Shown: piece by piece, positions 23,953 to 36,500 of the stretch | Numbering within the stretch: the stretch's first letter is position 1 | How the letters are laid out: each line of letters begins with the position of its first letter | NCBI GenBank assembly: GCA_030686995.1 | Contig: CM060709.1 | Span: 271,177,913 to 271,241,912 of the forward strand | From: Artemisia argyi | Lineage: Eukaryota > Streptophyta > Magnoliopsida > Asterales > Asteraceae | Direction: 5' to 3' | Length of the DNA stretch: 64,000 nucleotides | Translations under genes and position numbers: made by a program | The notes under the pieces: generated by a model | The model's database searches: none | What the model was told of the DNA's origin: nothing | The model's input: the letters and a program-made list of their open reading frames with translations, nothing else

Positions 23953-24897
23953 TTGTACCCTTTGTTTGTGAAACCATTTTCATTTGTCTCCATGGCGGAT
24001 GAAATTCCATTTAGATCATTAACTATAGAGGAACAATTAGTTTACTCGGATAGATTTGCCTCCTGTTGTTCCATTGAATTTTTAAGTGATCTTAGATATA
24101 TACAAGAGGAGATGGGTGTAAAGTTAGATGGGTTTGATGAATTTTATAAATGTGTGTTTTCTATTAGACGATCATTATCAGGATCAATTCCTTTTAGTGA
24201 GACCCTTTGGATGAATTTTGAGAAAAGCTTCCTAACCATAACCCATAAGTTCAATGAATTGGTGGATTCGTATGAGCAAGATGACCTAGTTTCTAAGAAC
24301 ATGAACTTAAAATCAAACCAAGATTATGATATGGTTAGTATTGAACTACCTAGTTGCATGAGCGGGATAGATTTCACCAAAACATACGACACACATGAGG
24401 TTAGAGTTGAACCACCTAGTTGCATGTCATGGTTAGGCACTACCATAATACAAGATGAACACATAGGTGATATTGATGTGATGGAAGAGATAGTAGAAAA
24501 CCCAAGCCCACTAAGTACCCCACAAGTCCTACCATCATTTGAGGCACACACACCGCCCGTGACTTACCCGGAAGAAGTAGAAGAAACTTTAGAAATTCCG
24601 ATGGAGGTAGAACCCTTGGACCAGGCACCACTTGAGGATATAGGTTTGAACACTTGTAGTGATAACCTTACTCCTAGTTCTAGGGAATTTCCTAGTGTTG
24701 ATGAACCGGAACCTCAATCTTTACACACCTTTCCATCCTTAGATATATTTCTAGGAGACAAAAGAGGAACTGACCCACCCATCAACCAATATTATCCGGG
24801 TAGTTTTAGGATGAAGGAAGCCATTCACTCACCCCTTCACCTCACGTGGCATATTCACACCCTAAGGGTGTGTATCGCTACTTCCACCCGCACTTAA
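23953..24897 (+). CDS. Element E ORF, non-Gag acidic protein, 314 aa
   Basis: The only long frame in element E, about 100 bp after the primer site; an internal ATG at 23992 (MADEIPFRSL) is an equally likely start. No Gag, protease or zinc-knuckle motif is present. Residues 15-105 look globular and helical (IEEQLVYSDRF, FDEFYKCVFSIRRSL). The rest is acidic and proline-rich, with two near-repeats of (E)LPSCMS/EPPSCMS and a conserved-looking block TPPVTYPEEVEETLEIP then EVEPLDQAPLEDIGLNTC. From memory, proteins with this last block are very common in Anthemideae assemblies, annotated without function. Keeping this frame open in a transposing family suggests a role in element spread, but none is known to me. 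The C-terminal 30 residues may be frame run-on. Confidence 0.7.
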   Translation: MYPLFVKPFSFVSMADEIPFRSLTIEEQLVYSDRFASCCSIEFLSDLRYIQEEMGVKLDGFDEFYKCVFSIRRSLSGSIPFSETLWMNFEKSFLTITHKFNELVDSYEQDDLVSKNMNLKSNQDYDMVSIELPSCMSGIDFTKTYDTHEVRVEPPSCMSWLGTTIIQDEHIGDIDVMEEIVENPSPLSTPQVLPSFEAHTPPVTYPEEVEETLEIPMEVEPLDQAPLEDIGLNTCSDNLTPSSREFPSVDEPEPQSLHTFPSLDIFLGDKRGTDPPINQYYPGSFRMKEAIHSPLHLTWHIHTLRVCIATSTRT

Positions 24898-27412
24898 TTC
24901 AAAGTGTAGGGAAAACCTCCCCTATTTCCGTTAAATAAGGGTAGAGTCAGGCTCGTGACTCGAACAAAAACAAGCGCTTCTTGGGAGGCAACCCATGTTT
25001 TGTGTGTTTTTATTTGTTTGTTTGTTTGTTTGATTTTATTTGTTTCCGTATGCATGTTTTATTTTTATTGTTTGTGGCTCATGTTTCAAAGAAAATTGTG
25101 AAAATGCTTTATTTTGTTTTTAACTTCGTCTTAATTGCATATAAAGGTATTTTGCAAAAGATAAGTGTAAGGGAAACCCAAATTTGTTTATAAGAATGAA
25201 ATTGAGCATGAACCACAACAATATTAAATGAACATGTGTATTAGTAATTGTTTGAGTCAAATGCTTGTATCGAGTCATAATGATGTTTTGTAGGATTTTC
25301 CAGGAAGTAGGACATAAGTTTTTCCAGAAATTTTCCAGAAACTTAACGTAAAGATTTCTGCAGGTCACTTCTGACGGCGTCATGAATTAATTCTTGACGG
25401 CGTCATGTGTAAAATTCTGGAAATTTTGCTAGTTTTGTTTATACCGGAGTCTTAAAGTTTTTGTTAATTCTTTAGTTTTATAAACTCCAGGAAATCTGCA
25501 AACATTCATTCCACAAGCATTATATCTTTAATTGTTTTGTTTTTATTCCTAAGTCTGGAATTACATCTAGTTATGAGTTTTCTTTGTTCGGATTGATGCT
25601 TTGGGTTTTTGTGATTGTTTTCTCAGGTTTAACAGGTTATATATGACAAGAAGGTGATTTATACTCTGGAAGGGAAGCTTTGATTGTTCATTTTCTTGGA
25701 GGAAGATCTAACCTGGCCATCTTATTATCCATACCGAGCGAATCAGGGGAGTATTTGATTTCATTCTTTTTACTTTTTCACTTTTACATTCTTTACTTGA
25801 ACATTGGGGACAATGTTCATCCTAAGTGTAAGGGGATGGTAAAATGATGATACCTTACAAATACACTTTCGCTTGAGTTTGTTTTGTTTGATAGTAGATG
25901 TGTAATAAAACTATGAGAAATACTTGTTAGTGCAATTTTAGCGCCAAATTTAAAATTTTTTACAACATTTAGGAGTGAAACTTTAGCCTTAGCAAGCGTC
26001 TCATGGATAGGAGATTGTATGACTAGCACATAGCCGTATCATTCAGAAAAATTTTCCACCCAAATATGTGAGGTTCGCCTTTAGATTTGATAGGAAAAGC
26101 ATTTACTATTAGTACTTATGAGTGTACCGGTAGCAGTTAGATTCTAGAACTTGCTTTAGTGATGCGTCCTGAGATCGCTAGTGAGAGTACATTCGTGTAG
26201 TAGGATTTACTACATGATAAGAGGCATTAGGATCACCCTTGTGTTAAACCCGTATTATAATTACTTGACCATTTAAGTCATATTACTTGGCTAGTTAAGT
26301 CAACTAATTTTTCCCATACCTTAAGCGTTGTACTCATTTTTAGTACACGAAACCCCTAGTACACCCCTCCGAGCCAATCTTTTCGTTTCTAACTTTAAGC
26401 ATCTTACTTAAAGGAAGAATTTGTTACACCCCACTTAAATGTACACCCAAATCGCCTTAGCCTTCCGTGTATGCACTCATTTTTAGTGCATTATTGTTAT
26501 TTGTTAAACCCTAAGTTAACTATCTAATTGATTACATGGTTGCTAAGTCGAGTCATATCCTTGTACATATTGTTTTGGGACGATTGGGACTCATGGGTAA
26601 AGTACTTATTTTATGGAGTAATGGGGAAGAACATCATATTATTACCCCCCATATGTACGTTAATCTTAAAAGTGCTCCAAGTGTTTTGATTTTCTTAATT
26701 CGAGTCATTAGATTAGTTCATTGTAAAGTATATAAAGATTCAAGTGTAAGGGGAATGTTCATCCCCTATGACTTATTATTTTGGATGGTAGGGTAAGAGT
26801 GTATGGAAAAAAAAAAAAAATCGAAAAATCAAGAAAAGAAAAAAAAATAGAAAAAAAAGAAAAGAGAAAAAACAAACATACGGACTACCATCCCTTTTCA
26901 TTCTATGTTCATTTTATGTTTTTGTTATTTTTCATTTATTAGCTTAAGTCGAGTCTAGTCTTGGCTTAGCAACGCCATATTGTACATGTAATTAACCAAG
27001 ATAGTTAACTCGCCACCAGTAAAACTTCCTTTATCCAACAAAACCGTGTATTTCATATCCCTACACCTAACGTTACAACCCTTTAAAAGACCTCTTTGAT
27101 AGTTTATCCTAGGTGCTTACGCCATGTGGTGGAGGTTTGATCCTTTCCCAAGCCTATGATAATCTATTTTGCTATGACAGGTAGTGAGAGATATCTTCCG
27201 TTTCCATATTGTAATTTATACTTTATTACACCCGAGAGATGTGAGTATCTAAACACTATTTGTGAGGTGCTTGTGTATGACCTCCGTGCTTGTTTATTGG
27301 TCTTTAGTGGAACGATTATTTGTTGTAATTACTTTTATATTAGTGTTAAATGACCCCTAACTTGTATTTTGAGTAGAATAAAAGCGCATTTGCTTGAGGA
27401 CAAGCAAATCTC
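24898..27412 (+). other. Element E non-coding interior
   Basis: No convincing gene. It holds GACGGCGTCA twice (about 25374 and 25397) as in the LTR, a GTTT repeat (25014-25032), an A-rich purine tract (26806-26875), and three extra PPT-like copies of AAGTGTAAGGG at 25163, 25824 and 26742 in addition to the terminal one. Confidence 0.6.
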
Positions 27413-27427
27413 AAGTGTAAGGGTATA
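27413..27427 (+). other. Element E polypurine tract
   Basis: AAGTGTAAGGGTATA directly precedes the 3' LTR. Two pyrimidines (T) interrupt it, so it is a weak tract, but the motif recurs three times upstream. Confidence 0.6.
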
Positions 27428-28949
27428 TGATGAGGCGAAAAATGAACCACTTTTAGGGGGTCATTTAAGCCCGAAATTGAATTTATTTGATCAAATATTG
27501 CCCTAAATCGTTCCTTTTGTGATTTTAGGTACTTTGGGAGAGAAATCTGGAAAAGGAAGCAATTCGAACGTTTTTGGAGCATAAAAGTGAAGAAAAAGCC
27601 AAAGTCTTAATTTTCCTTGCTGGGAACAGTACCTGATGGCGTCAAGAGCATTTTGGTGACGGCGTCAAGAGTAAAAGTGGTGATGGCCCAGAGAGAACGT
27701 GAAGGCGTCACCCAAGGCTGTCACGTGTTAATTTGTCAAAACTTGCGCGCGGAGTAGCTGATATTGTTTTGGTCATAACTTTTGCATACGAACTCGGATT
27801 GAGGTGATTCAAAAGCCCACTCGAAGAGGACTAAGAGATCTACAATTTGGTGAAAAAATGGTGGTGATGGCGTCAAGAGTAACGGGCTGACACCGTCAAG
27901 AAGGGCTGACAGAAAACATGCCTATAAATATAACATCATAACTTCACTTTTTGTAAGCCCTAAACCCTAAGGTCGATTCCTGGGTTTAGGTAGGTGTTTT
28001 TCCAGCAACTTAGAGGGTTTCAATCACTCCATAAATATCATGTATTGGTTTGATGATTCTATCTCAATTATGTCTTTCATTATTATTGTTGTTTGCTCTT
28101 CATTGATTATGTTTTGCTAATTCACCTTGTGTCTACTTATGATTGTGTGAAACTTGTATATAATTGATTAGATCTTATTGATTCCTTGTTGATGTTTGTG
28201 TCTATCTTCATCAATTAGGGTGTGACACTTCGATAGGTCTAGTTGGTTTAGCTTATAATTCTTGTTTCCTATTGTCTCTTGTTTAATTGAATGAATTCGA
28301 TGTTAGGCTTAAGAAAACTGGCAGACTTCCATAGGGTAACATGCTTGAACGTCTTAAGAAACATGAACCGATGTGTACTAGGTTTTTATGGTTGTATTTA
28401 ATGCATGAGCGAATTCTAGTGATCCTATGTTAGGAGCTTCTTAGCCGGCTCGACATAGGAGTGAAGTAGGAGCTTATAAGATTGGGGAAGTAAGTACGCC
28501 ACCCCATGAATGGTATTAAGGAATACAACCCATCAATTAAAACAAGGTGTGAAAATTCAATAGGTAGAATTGGATAGCTAGCAAGGAGTAACATATCATG
28601 GGTAGACATGCTTCACTTATCTTGTAGAACCTTAGTTTATTTTCTTGTTTAATAGATTAACTAGTAGCTTTTGGGTTGGTTGATTAGCAACTAATTCCGC
28701 CCACTTTCCCAATACCTGAGATTTTTACTTGCTTTTCATAAAATATAAAAACATAAAAAGAATCATCCTTCACCTTTAGACCTAGTTAGACTAATTTCAA
28801 TCCTAATGACACTATTCCTAGCTGAACGATCAATCCCCCGGTACTTGTCACTATACTATACTACAACGATCAAGTACATTGCCTGGTGGGGGTTGTAAGC
28901 TTCTCAAGATCCCTTGAGAGGTAAAGCCTGGTGCGATTCCCACGTATCA
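27428..28949 (+). repeat. Element E 3' LTR
   Basis: 1522 bp, complete. Several TGACG sites intact in the 5' copy are GATGG or GACACC here, and one site is better kept here than in the 5' copy. Confidence 0.93.
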
Positions 28950-28954
28950 ATACA

Positions 28955-29102
28955 TCAAGGGGGAGCTTCCTTTCTTTTGGCTTAAACCTTTTTGATTTTA
29001 CAAAAAGGGGAGAAGTGAATATAAACTCACTAAATACTTGTCTAAAAATTAATTTTTGGATTTAATGAGTTTAGGTTTTGTAATCATCAAAAAGGGGGAG
29101 AT
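28955..29102 (+). other. Element C tail with polypurine tracts
   Basis: Right-hand remainder of element C after E. Tracts TCAAGGGGGAGC (28955-28966), AAAAAGGGGAGAAG (29002-29015) and the terminal AAAAAGGGGGAGAT (29089-29102), the last directly abutting the 3' LTR and therefore the likely plus-strand primer. Confidence 0.75.
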
Positions 29103-30555
29103 TGTTGATATAAATAAATGACTAAAAACATTATTCATATCTTTCGATATCTCTATGTTTTGATAATCACAAAACGAAAACTCATCAAATCCAAAGATTA
29201 TGACATAAACAAGTATTTAGTAGTAAATACTCATCTTTACCATTAAATCACTTAAGGTATGGATAAACAAAGTGTCTAATGTATTACAAGATCAAAGGAA
29301 CATTTTTGTTAATCACTAGATATTTATAAAATGTCACAAAACATTTTATATCTTTTGTAAAACATTTTTGGAATTAAAAGAATATGTTTTATTCATTACA
29401 AATTTGTGAATTCAAATTTTCAACCAAAAATGGCAAATATAATCCAGAATAATTCCCCTCACAAAAGGACAAGAAAATCCAACGTTCAGGAGGGCGGCCC
29501 CCTTAATTATACTAGGCAGCCCCCTTAATCATTAAGGGGACCGCCCCCTAATTAAGAGGACCGGCACGCTCCAGAACAGTATTTTTTGGCCCTATAAATA
29601 TTGGATCATTCCACATATTTTTCTCACCTTTTTGCACTAAAAACTTTCTGATCTAAACATCCCTCTCCATCCTCTAAAAATCCTTTGATCTTATATACTT
29701 TGATCTTTGTTTCAAAGTGATTCAAGCCTCAACACTCAAGTGCAAAGAGAAGAATACTTCTATTAGAAGTATTACAACTTAGTATCATCTTGCTATCTAA
29801 GTTGTTTGTTTGTTTCATCTTGTTGATCTTTCATATTTTGGTGAATAAGGTGTATGTATTAGTTTGCTAGATTTAGTTGTAGAATCTAGAATTGTTGTAA
29901 GTGTGAAGTGGAGTTTGAAGTGAAGAAGTAGTGTTGGATAGTAGTGAAGATAGGATAGAGTGGCAATAGTGACTAGTAGTGAAGAAATTGAAGCTTCCAA
30001 GTGGAGAAGACTTGAAGACATTAGTAGACTAAAGTTGTGAAGACTCTAGTGGCTTGAAGGTGCAAAGATATTATTGGTTTGAAGTTGTGAAGACACTGGT
30101 GCTTTAAAGTTGTGAAGTAGCAAGATATTGAAGTCGTGAAGTATTTTGTGAAGGCGTGAAGATACTCGTGGTGTGAAGACGTATTGAAGAAGTAAAAGGT
30201 GTGTAGAAGTTGTGGTGTGTTATTTGGTGTGAGATTGGTTCTAGCTACGATTAGAACTCGACATCTTGCTTTGTGTCGTTAATTGGTGTAAGCTTTTGGT
30301 GTGTACGGTTTTCTCCGCCATAAGGGAGGTTATTGACTTAGTGAAGAAAACTCTCGAGTTCGGTGCTCGGGGAGTGGAGTAGGGCAAGGAAGGTGTCCTT
30401 GTAGCCGAACCACTATAAATCCTTTGTCTCTCGGTTTGAGCTTTCCAACTCTCATTCTTTACTTATTTACTTACTTGCTTCTCGTACATTATTATTATTG
30501 TGTGTTGTGCATATATTGGTTTCACATAAAGATCAAACTAGGTTCCATTCAAAAC
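29103..30555 (+). repeat. Element C 3' LTR, truncated
   Basis: Matches 16199 to about 17635 with roughly 15-20 differences by eye plus a roughly 25-bp expansion of the C-rich palindrome (29541-29565). It ends at TTCAAAAC where element D begins; the last roughly 275 bp (equivalent to 17636-17910) are not found anywhere in the window. Confidence 0.9.
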
Positions 30556-30935
30556 TGTAGAATATACATAATCATAAGCTCGTATGGTGTTGCATGTATG
30601 AATCAACTAGTGTAGTTTTAGAGAGAGAGATTAGAGAGAGAAAGAGATGGGAGCCTTGAGAGAAACTAGAAATGTATTAGCTTGTGAATGAAGGTCCAAC
30701 CCTCTCCCTTGGGTGGGAGAGGGTATTTATACTATAATACTAGGTGCTCCATGAAACGAGCTGTAGAGTGAGCTGACAGAGGGTAAAGACCCGACCCACT
30801 CTACGAATACTATTTACATATTTAACTACTAATAAACTACGTACTAACTATAATAAGGATAATTCTACGAGTTACGTAATGCTTAGCAATACTTGGGGTG
30901 ACCGAGTCTTTAACTGAATAATCGTATTCCTAACA
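30556..30935 (-). repeat. Element D 3' LTR
   Basis: 380 bp, reading TGTAGAATATAC..TTCCTAACA on the plus strand, that is TGTTAGGAATAC..TTCTACA in element orientation. A TATA-like TATAAATA is present on the minus strand near 30727. It abuts the purine tract. Confidence 0.8.
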
Positions 30936-30949
30936 ATCTCCCCCTAAGG
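30936..30949 (-). other. Element D polypurine tract
   Basis: Minus-strand CCTTAGGGGGAGAT directly next to the LTR. Similar minus-strand tracts recur at 32390-32400, 32761-32770, 32873-32881 and 32999-33010. Confidence 0.75.
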
Positions 30950-33593
30950 GAGGTCACCCCAGAAGATAAGTACAAAATTCTTGCATCCTTGAAATCTTGT
31001 AGCTCGTAGACTTTGATTCTTCAAACATGTCTTTGTTCATTCAGCAGCAGACTCTAAATGACTTGTTCAGTGAGTTGGATGATCTTTGGCATTACTTTGA
31101 GTTCATCATCCAAATGATTATCTGCAAGTCATCTTTGAGTAGTAATGTCTCCATGTGATTTGAACATCTTTGAGTTGACATGCTCACACTTTTCTGGATC
31201 ATGATCTTCTGCATCAGAGTTGTGGAAGCATAGATGAGGCCCAATCAATGATCATGATTTCTAAAATTGTGATGTCGAAGTGTGAGCATGTGTTGATGGA
31301 TCAGCATCTTTTCAGCAATCAACTGCAACCGTCCGAAATTCCTGCAAGCAAACAGTTATCAACAAATCATCCGGTACTTATAGGTTTGAAATTAGAGATC
31401 GTCAACAGCATAGTGTGAAGACTCCTTCTAACCCTTACCAAGACCGTTCCCAATCGGCAAACCCTGAAAGGATTCACACGACCTACCTAAGTAGATCAAC
31501 GATTGGGTGAGTCGCTGGAGATCACTCCACGACTGTTGACCGTTTGTAACCATCGTGACCACTAAGCGTAATCCACAAGGAATTACCTAAGTGACCTGCT
31601 TTCAGGGCTGCTTGATGTTGACCCTGGCAGGAATTTCCATTCAATCACTGGTAGTTACAATAGTAACTTCCCTCATAAATGTTCTGGCAGATTGCTAAGA
31701 TCTGCGTAGGACTCATAAGTTTACCATTGGTGTCCTTAATGTTGAACAACCAGGGTAGAAGTATCACGTGTTCCTATGAGATCTTTTTATGTATCTCGAG
31801 GCTCTAGACTCAATAAGTGCATTTGGTTTTCCTATGCGGAGATTAGGGAGAGGTCTCCTGCTTCAATATCAACCATCTCTAAGAGGTAAGTTGATAGATT
31901 ACACCGGTTCCCCGTGAGAATGAAACAAGTTCTTTTAAGAGAACTTGAGTGGCTAGAAGGTTTAGTGCATTGCGTCACTGGGTCCATGACATCTTGTCTT
32001 CAATACCGATGTCGCCTTAGCAACCATCAGTAGATTATGAATTGAACCCGGTTTCTGCCCTAAGGTTGAATAATTGGAGGGCTATTTCTTTTCACCCTTT
32101 CTCATTTCATTTCTTTTTAATTCTTCAACCCCTTCTTTCTCCATTCTCACATTTCTCCTTTTTTCATAATCATACCTATGGACTTTCTAATACTATCTAT
32201 TTGGTATTGTCCATGGGTAGATCCCTCCGGCTCTGGCGGATCATAGGACGGTTTTCCTAACCTTAGCCACCTTATAACTTCATGACTATCCTATGTTGCC
32301 ATACACCAAATCATTGAAAATTCTCTCAACGTGTTTATGATTGAGAAATACATTTTGTTAACACATTGAGAGTTTTGTCATTTTCAAATGCTCCCCCTTA
32401 ACATGTGCTCATATGCATTGTTTTGAAAATTTGCACATGTCGGGAAGAGTTGCACTTTTTGAATTGATCTATCTTAAGTGAACATGACCGGGCATTCGAG
32501 ACACGCTTACATCACTAGTTAACCTAGCTTGAAGTTATTACCCGGCCCGATCAGATTCACCCAAGGTTTCTCGAAATGGTACATTCTACTCAAACTAGTC
32601 CTCTTCGAGACACGCTTACATCACTGGTTAAACCAGCTTGAAGTTATTACCCGTCCAGGACTAGTTCTTTCGATTCAAGACAATTCTGTTTCATCAATCC
32701 ATGAGTTAAATCTGAGTCTTGATCTCTTATAATGCAAGGATCCTTTTTCACAAATCATTTGCTCCCCCTCAATATGTGCATGGATATACAAAAGAGTTTG
32801 ACACATATGGGAGAGCTTACATTTGAGTCCAAAACATTACATTTTAATCAGATTTCATATTTAAATCACATTTTCTCCCCCGATCAAAAATTTCAAACCA
32901 CTTGAGATTTGTGATCCCAAGTGATTTAAATAAGTTCAAAGATTTTGGGAGAGAAATGTGGTCAGATTTAAGAATAACTGATTATGAGACGATACATTGC
33001 TCCCCCTCAATCCTTGAGGGAGCATGTTATGTGTTAGAAATGATGAGTTTATAAATGATTTAGAGTTCAACGAGAAACTCATGAAAAAAATTCATATACT
33101 AACACATAACAATCACACGTAGCACACTGCATATATGCACAAAGTAACTGGTGGTGGTGGTGAAAGAATTGTTGTCGTTGTTGCTGCCGATGTTGTTGTT
33201 GTGGTGAAATCAAAGCCAGTCAATGGAGTATGAACATTTGATCAAATGGTTAGAGCAGGAGCAGGCACATTCACATCAGCCATGGAATCTGCATAATAGA
33301 ATCAACAAAGATATGATGCATACATACAAATTCACTCTTAATTAACTGCTACCACGTAGCAGTTAACCTACTCATAATACCATATTCATATCATGATCAA
33401 AGAACATTCAAGCAACTCATCAAAATGCTATCTAGCATGGAGAGAAACTAGCAATCATGAACATTCATCGCAAGTTTCTATCAGACATAAACAACAATCA
33501 CTAGCATGGCAATTCACGCATATTTCAACATTCAAATCAGGAGCTTAGGAATAAGATTCTAATCCGGTAACTACATACCTAAGCAAATCCTGA
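30950..33593 (-). other. Element D 3' non-coding region
   Basis: No coding motif on either strand; open frames are short. It contains the extra GGGGGAGC-type purine tracts. A local hairpin CCCTCAATCCTTGAGGG lies at 33004-33020. The phrase 'cgagacacgcttacatcac' occurs twice near 32498 and 32603 as part of a roughly 100-bp spaced direct repeat. Confidence 0.6.
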
Positions 33594-33598
33594 GAACA

Positions 33599-36500
33599 TG
33601 ATTCGCCTCAAACAGTCAGATAATTATTGATCAGCCACTTGTGAATGGCCAACTGTAACAGTCAAACAGCTGAGGCAAATGCTTCCGTGAAATACAGTGT
33701 TTTCCCGGGTCGTAATGTCCCAACGAGGTTGTGATGGTATTTAAAACGAATCTGTGATTAGTGAATGTGAACAGGAAAGGTATAAAGTGTGTGTGAGTGA
33801 TTTAAACTAGGGTTTTATAACTTAAAATAACTTAAATAAACTATATTAACTATTACGTGAAACCTAGATATCTAAAACGTATAAACGTACACCAATTTAA
33901 AATCAGACGCGACTGCGTGCTGAGAAAAAGGTGAGTTTTAAGAAAAATAAACTACAAGGGTTAAAATTGAAAATTCTATGAACTTAAACTTAAAATAAAA
34001 TTAAATTCAAAAGAAAACTATTTTTTAGATTATTATATTATTTATTATTAATTATTTAATTAAAAACTATTTAACTATTTAATTAAAACTAACTTAATTA
34101 AAACTAAAAATTATAAATACTACAAATTAAACTAGAAACTTATAAAAATAATTTCTAAAACTTAAAATGAACTTGAAAAAGTATAAAAAATAAAAATAAA
34201 TGTTTTTGTCTTTTTATAGATTTTCTATTAATTAATAACTAATTATATTATTTAAACTAATTAAAATATTTTAAATTACAAATAATACTAAAATGACTTG
34301 GAAAATTAAGAAATTTTCTAGAAATCAAATTAACCATCATAGGAATCCTAAAAAAAATTATAAAAACTTTATTTTATATATTTATAAACTAGTTTACTAA
34401 TTATTATTCTATTTATTAATTAATATCTATTTAAACTATTTAAATTATAAAAACTATTAAATGAACAGTAAAAATTCTATAAAAATTACTAAAATTATAT
34501 TATGACTTATAAAAGCTAGGAAAAATATAAAATCTAGGTGTTACTATGTAAAAATTAATTATGCTATTTAAAACTTATTTATTTATTAATTACTAATAAA
34601 ACTATTTTTAATTCTAATTAATACTAAAAGACAAAATTAAAATCTGAGAAAATTATTATAATTACTTTAACCTAAAATGAAATTAATAAAAATATAAAAA
34701 CACAACTTACTTAATAAAATCTAAAAATGAAAATTAAAATTAAATTAAATTAAATAGAAACTATCACTTATTTTTATGTTGTCTTTTCTTGATTTTTCTT
34801 TTACAAAACTAAATTATACTTAAATATAACTAACTTTTGTGAAAACAATATTTCTATAACTTAAAAATAAGCTAGATATAAGCTACTAACCAAAACAGTT
34901 GACCAAAGTTGACCAACTAAGCAAATAAGCTCTACTGAGCTTGTGTGGGACCCACTATGACTAATTCAGATCTAAATAAGTTTAGGGAACTTGTTTAAAT
35001 CATAAAATGCTAGTGAGGTCCACTGGATAAGCCAATAAGCTCAAATAAGCACTTGGCTTTTAAGAATCTGAGACAGATTAGGGGACAAAGTTCAAGGCTT
35101 AATCTAGGTGGGGTCCACTCTGATTTAGGTCAAACAAATGGTCAGTACTAAGAGTCTACTAGGAGGGGGGTTGAAAGATGCTAAGTATTACAAGTGGGGC
35201 CCACTGAGGTGGCCACAAATCACCACCAAAGTGGTGGTGATGGCCTGAGCTGCTGATGCAGGGCAGTTACCTTGCCCTGCAAGTGAGTTTGGGAGAGAGT
35301 GGGGCCCAGTACAAAATTCTTAAAAATATAAAACTTGTGGGAACTCAAAGATGAGCTGACAGACTATTAATAGAAACAAATTTCAAGTCCTAGAACCAAA
35401 TCCTAAATTCTAAACAAATCTTTAAAGATTTGTAAAAATCTGAGAAGTGTAAAATTGACTTTTGATGAAAACTTGCTAGTTTGACTATTGTGAGATTCTA
35501 GTGATTCCTACAAGCTATAACTGTTATGATAAGCTAATGTGAGACTAGAATAAGTTACATGAATCACTTATGAGCATTTGAGCAAGGATTTGAGTACTAA
35601 TCTGTGTAACAGTTAACCATGATTGATGTTTGCTAGTGATTTTGACTTTCTTGTATTAAACTATCACTTTTTATACTTGATTAGTCCTAGTGATACTTAA
35701 TATGACTGAGAGAAACAACAAACAACAATGAGATCACCTTGGTATACCCTGAACAAACATGAGCCAAACACCCCCTTACAAACTGTTTTGGAAAGTTTTA
35801 ACTACAAGGAGCTGATTTAATCCACAACAATGATTCCGGATACTATTTTAGGATTATATAAGAATAATAGAGCAGAAATCAATAACACCACAAGCATAAA
35901 ATACAAGTTTGTCAAATTTGTGTTTTTAACTGTGAGATTTTTGATTTTTAAGTAGTTATAAAATCTGATGAACAAGCAAACTATATTATGCTAAATATTG
36001 ATTACCTAACACTAAATAAACATGAATCAACCACAAATAAGCAATATAAGACAGCCTACAGTAAAAAGTAAAACTTGAAAATTAAACTTACAAATGGTAT
36101 TAACTGAGGAACAATGAACCAAGAACAAATAACCAATCCTAACACCTCCCAAAAGGGTACTAAACCAGATACCTTCCATTGCTCATCATTTTCCAGCTTC
36201 CATTCATCACTAACACTATTTTTTTATTTATTTTCTATTTTCTTTGTATTTTTGAGAATTTTCTATAATTGAACTCTCAACTGAATTTTAAAGTTAATAA
36301 AGCTTACAGAAGCTTTGTCAAGGCTTAATGGAGCTTTATTAGTCCTTGTGATCAACTAATATCAACATTAATCAAATTTGAGATTTTTGAGTAAAAATAA
36401 ACACCAACTGAGATACAACTGAAACTTGAAATTTATGATCAAAACTAGTTAAGATATTACTGAATTGAAGATTACAAGTTACTTTAATTGAAAGGAATGA

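Larger units (their letters stand above)
22306..28949 (+). mobile_element. Element E: non-autonomous LTR retrotransposon
   Basis: 6644 bp with two 1522-bp LTRs starting TGATGAGGCG and ending CACGTATCA, flanked by the perfect duplication ATACA (22301-22305 and 28950-28954). A tRNA-Asp-type primer site follows the first LTR and a purine-containing tract AAGTGTAAGGGTATA precedes the second. The 3.6-kb interior has a single ORF (23953-24897) and no Gag, protease, integrase or RT. Primer type and TGATGAG ends, shared with element F, suggest dependence on an Athila/Tat-type relative. It is inserted in element C. Confidence 0.93.
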
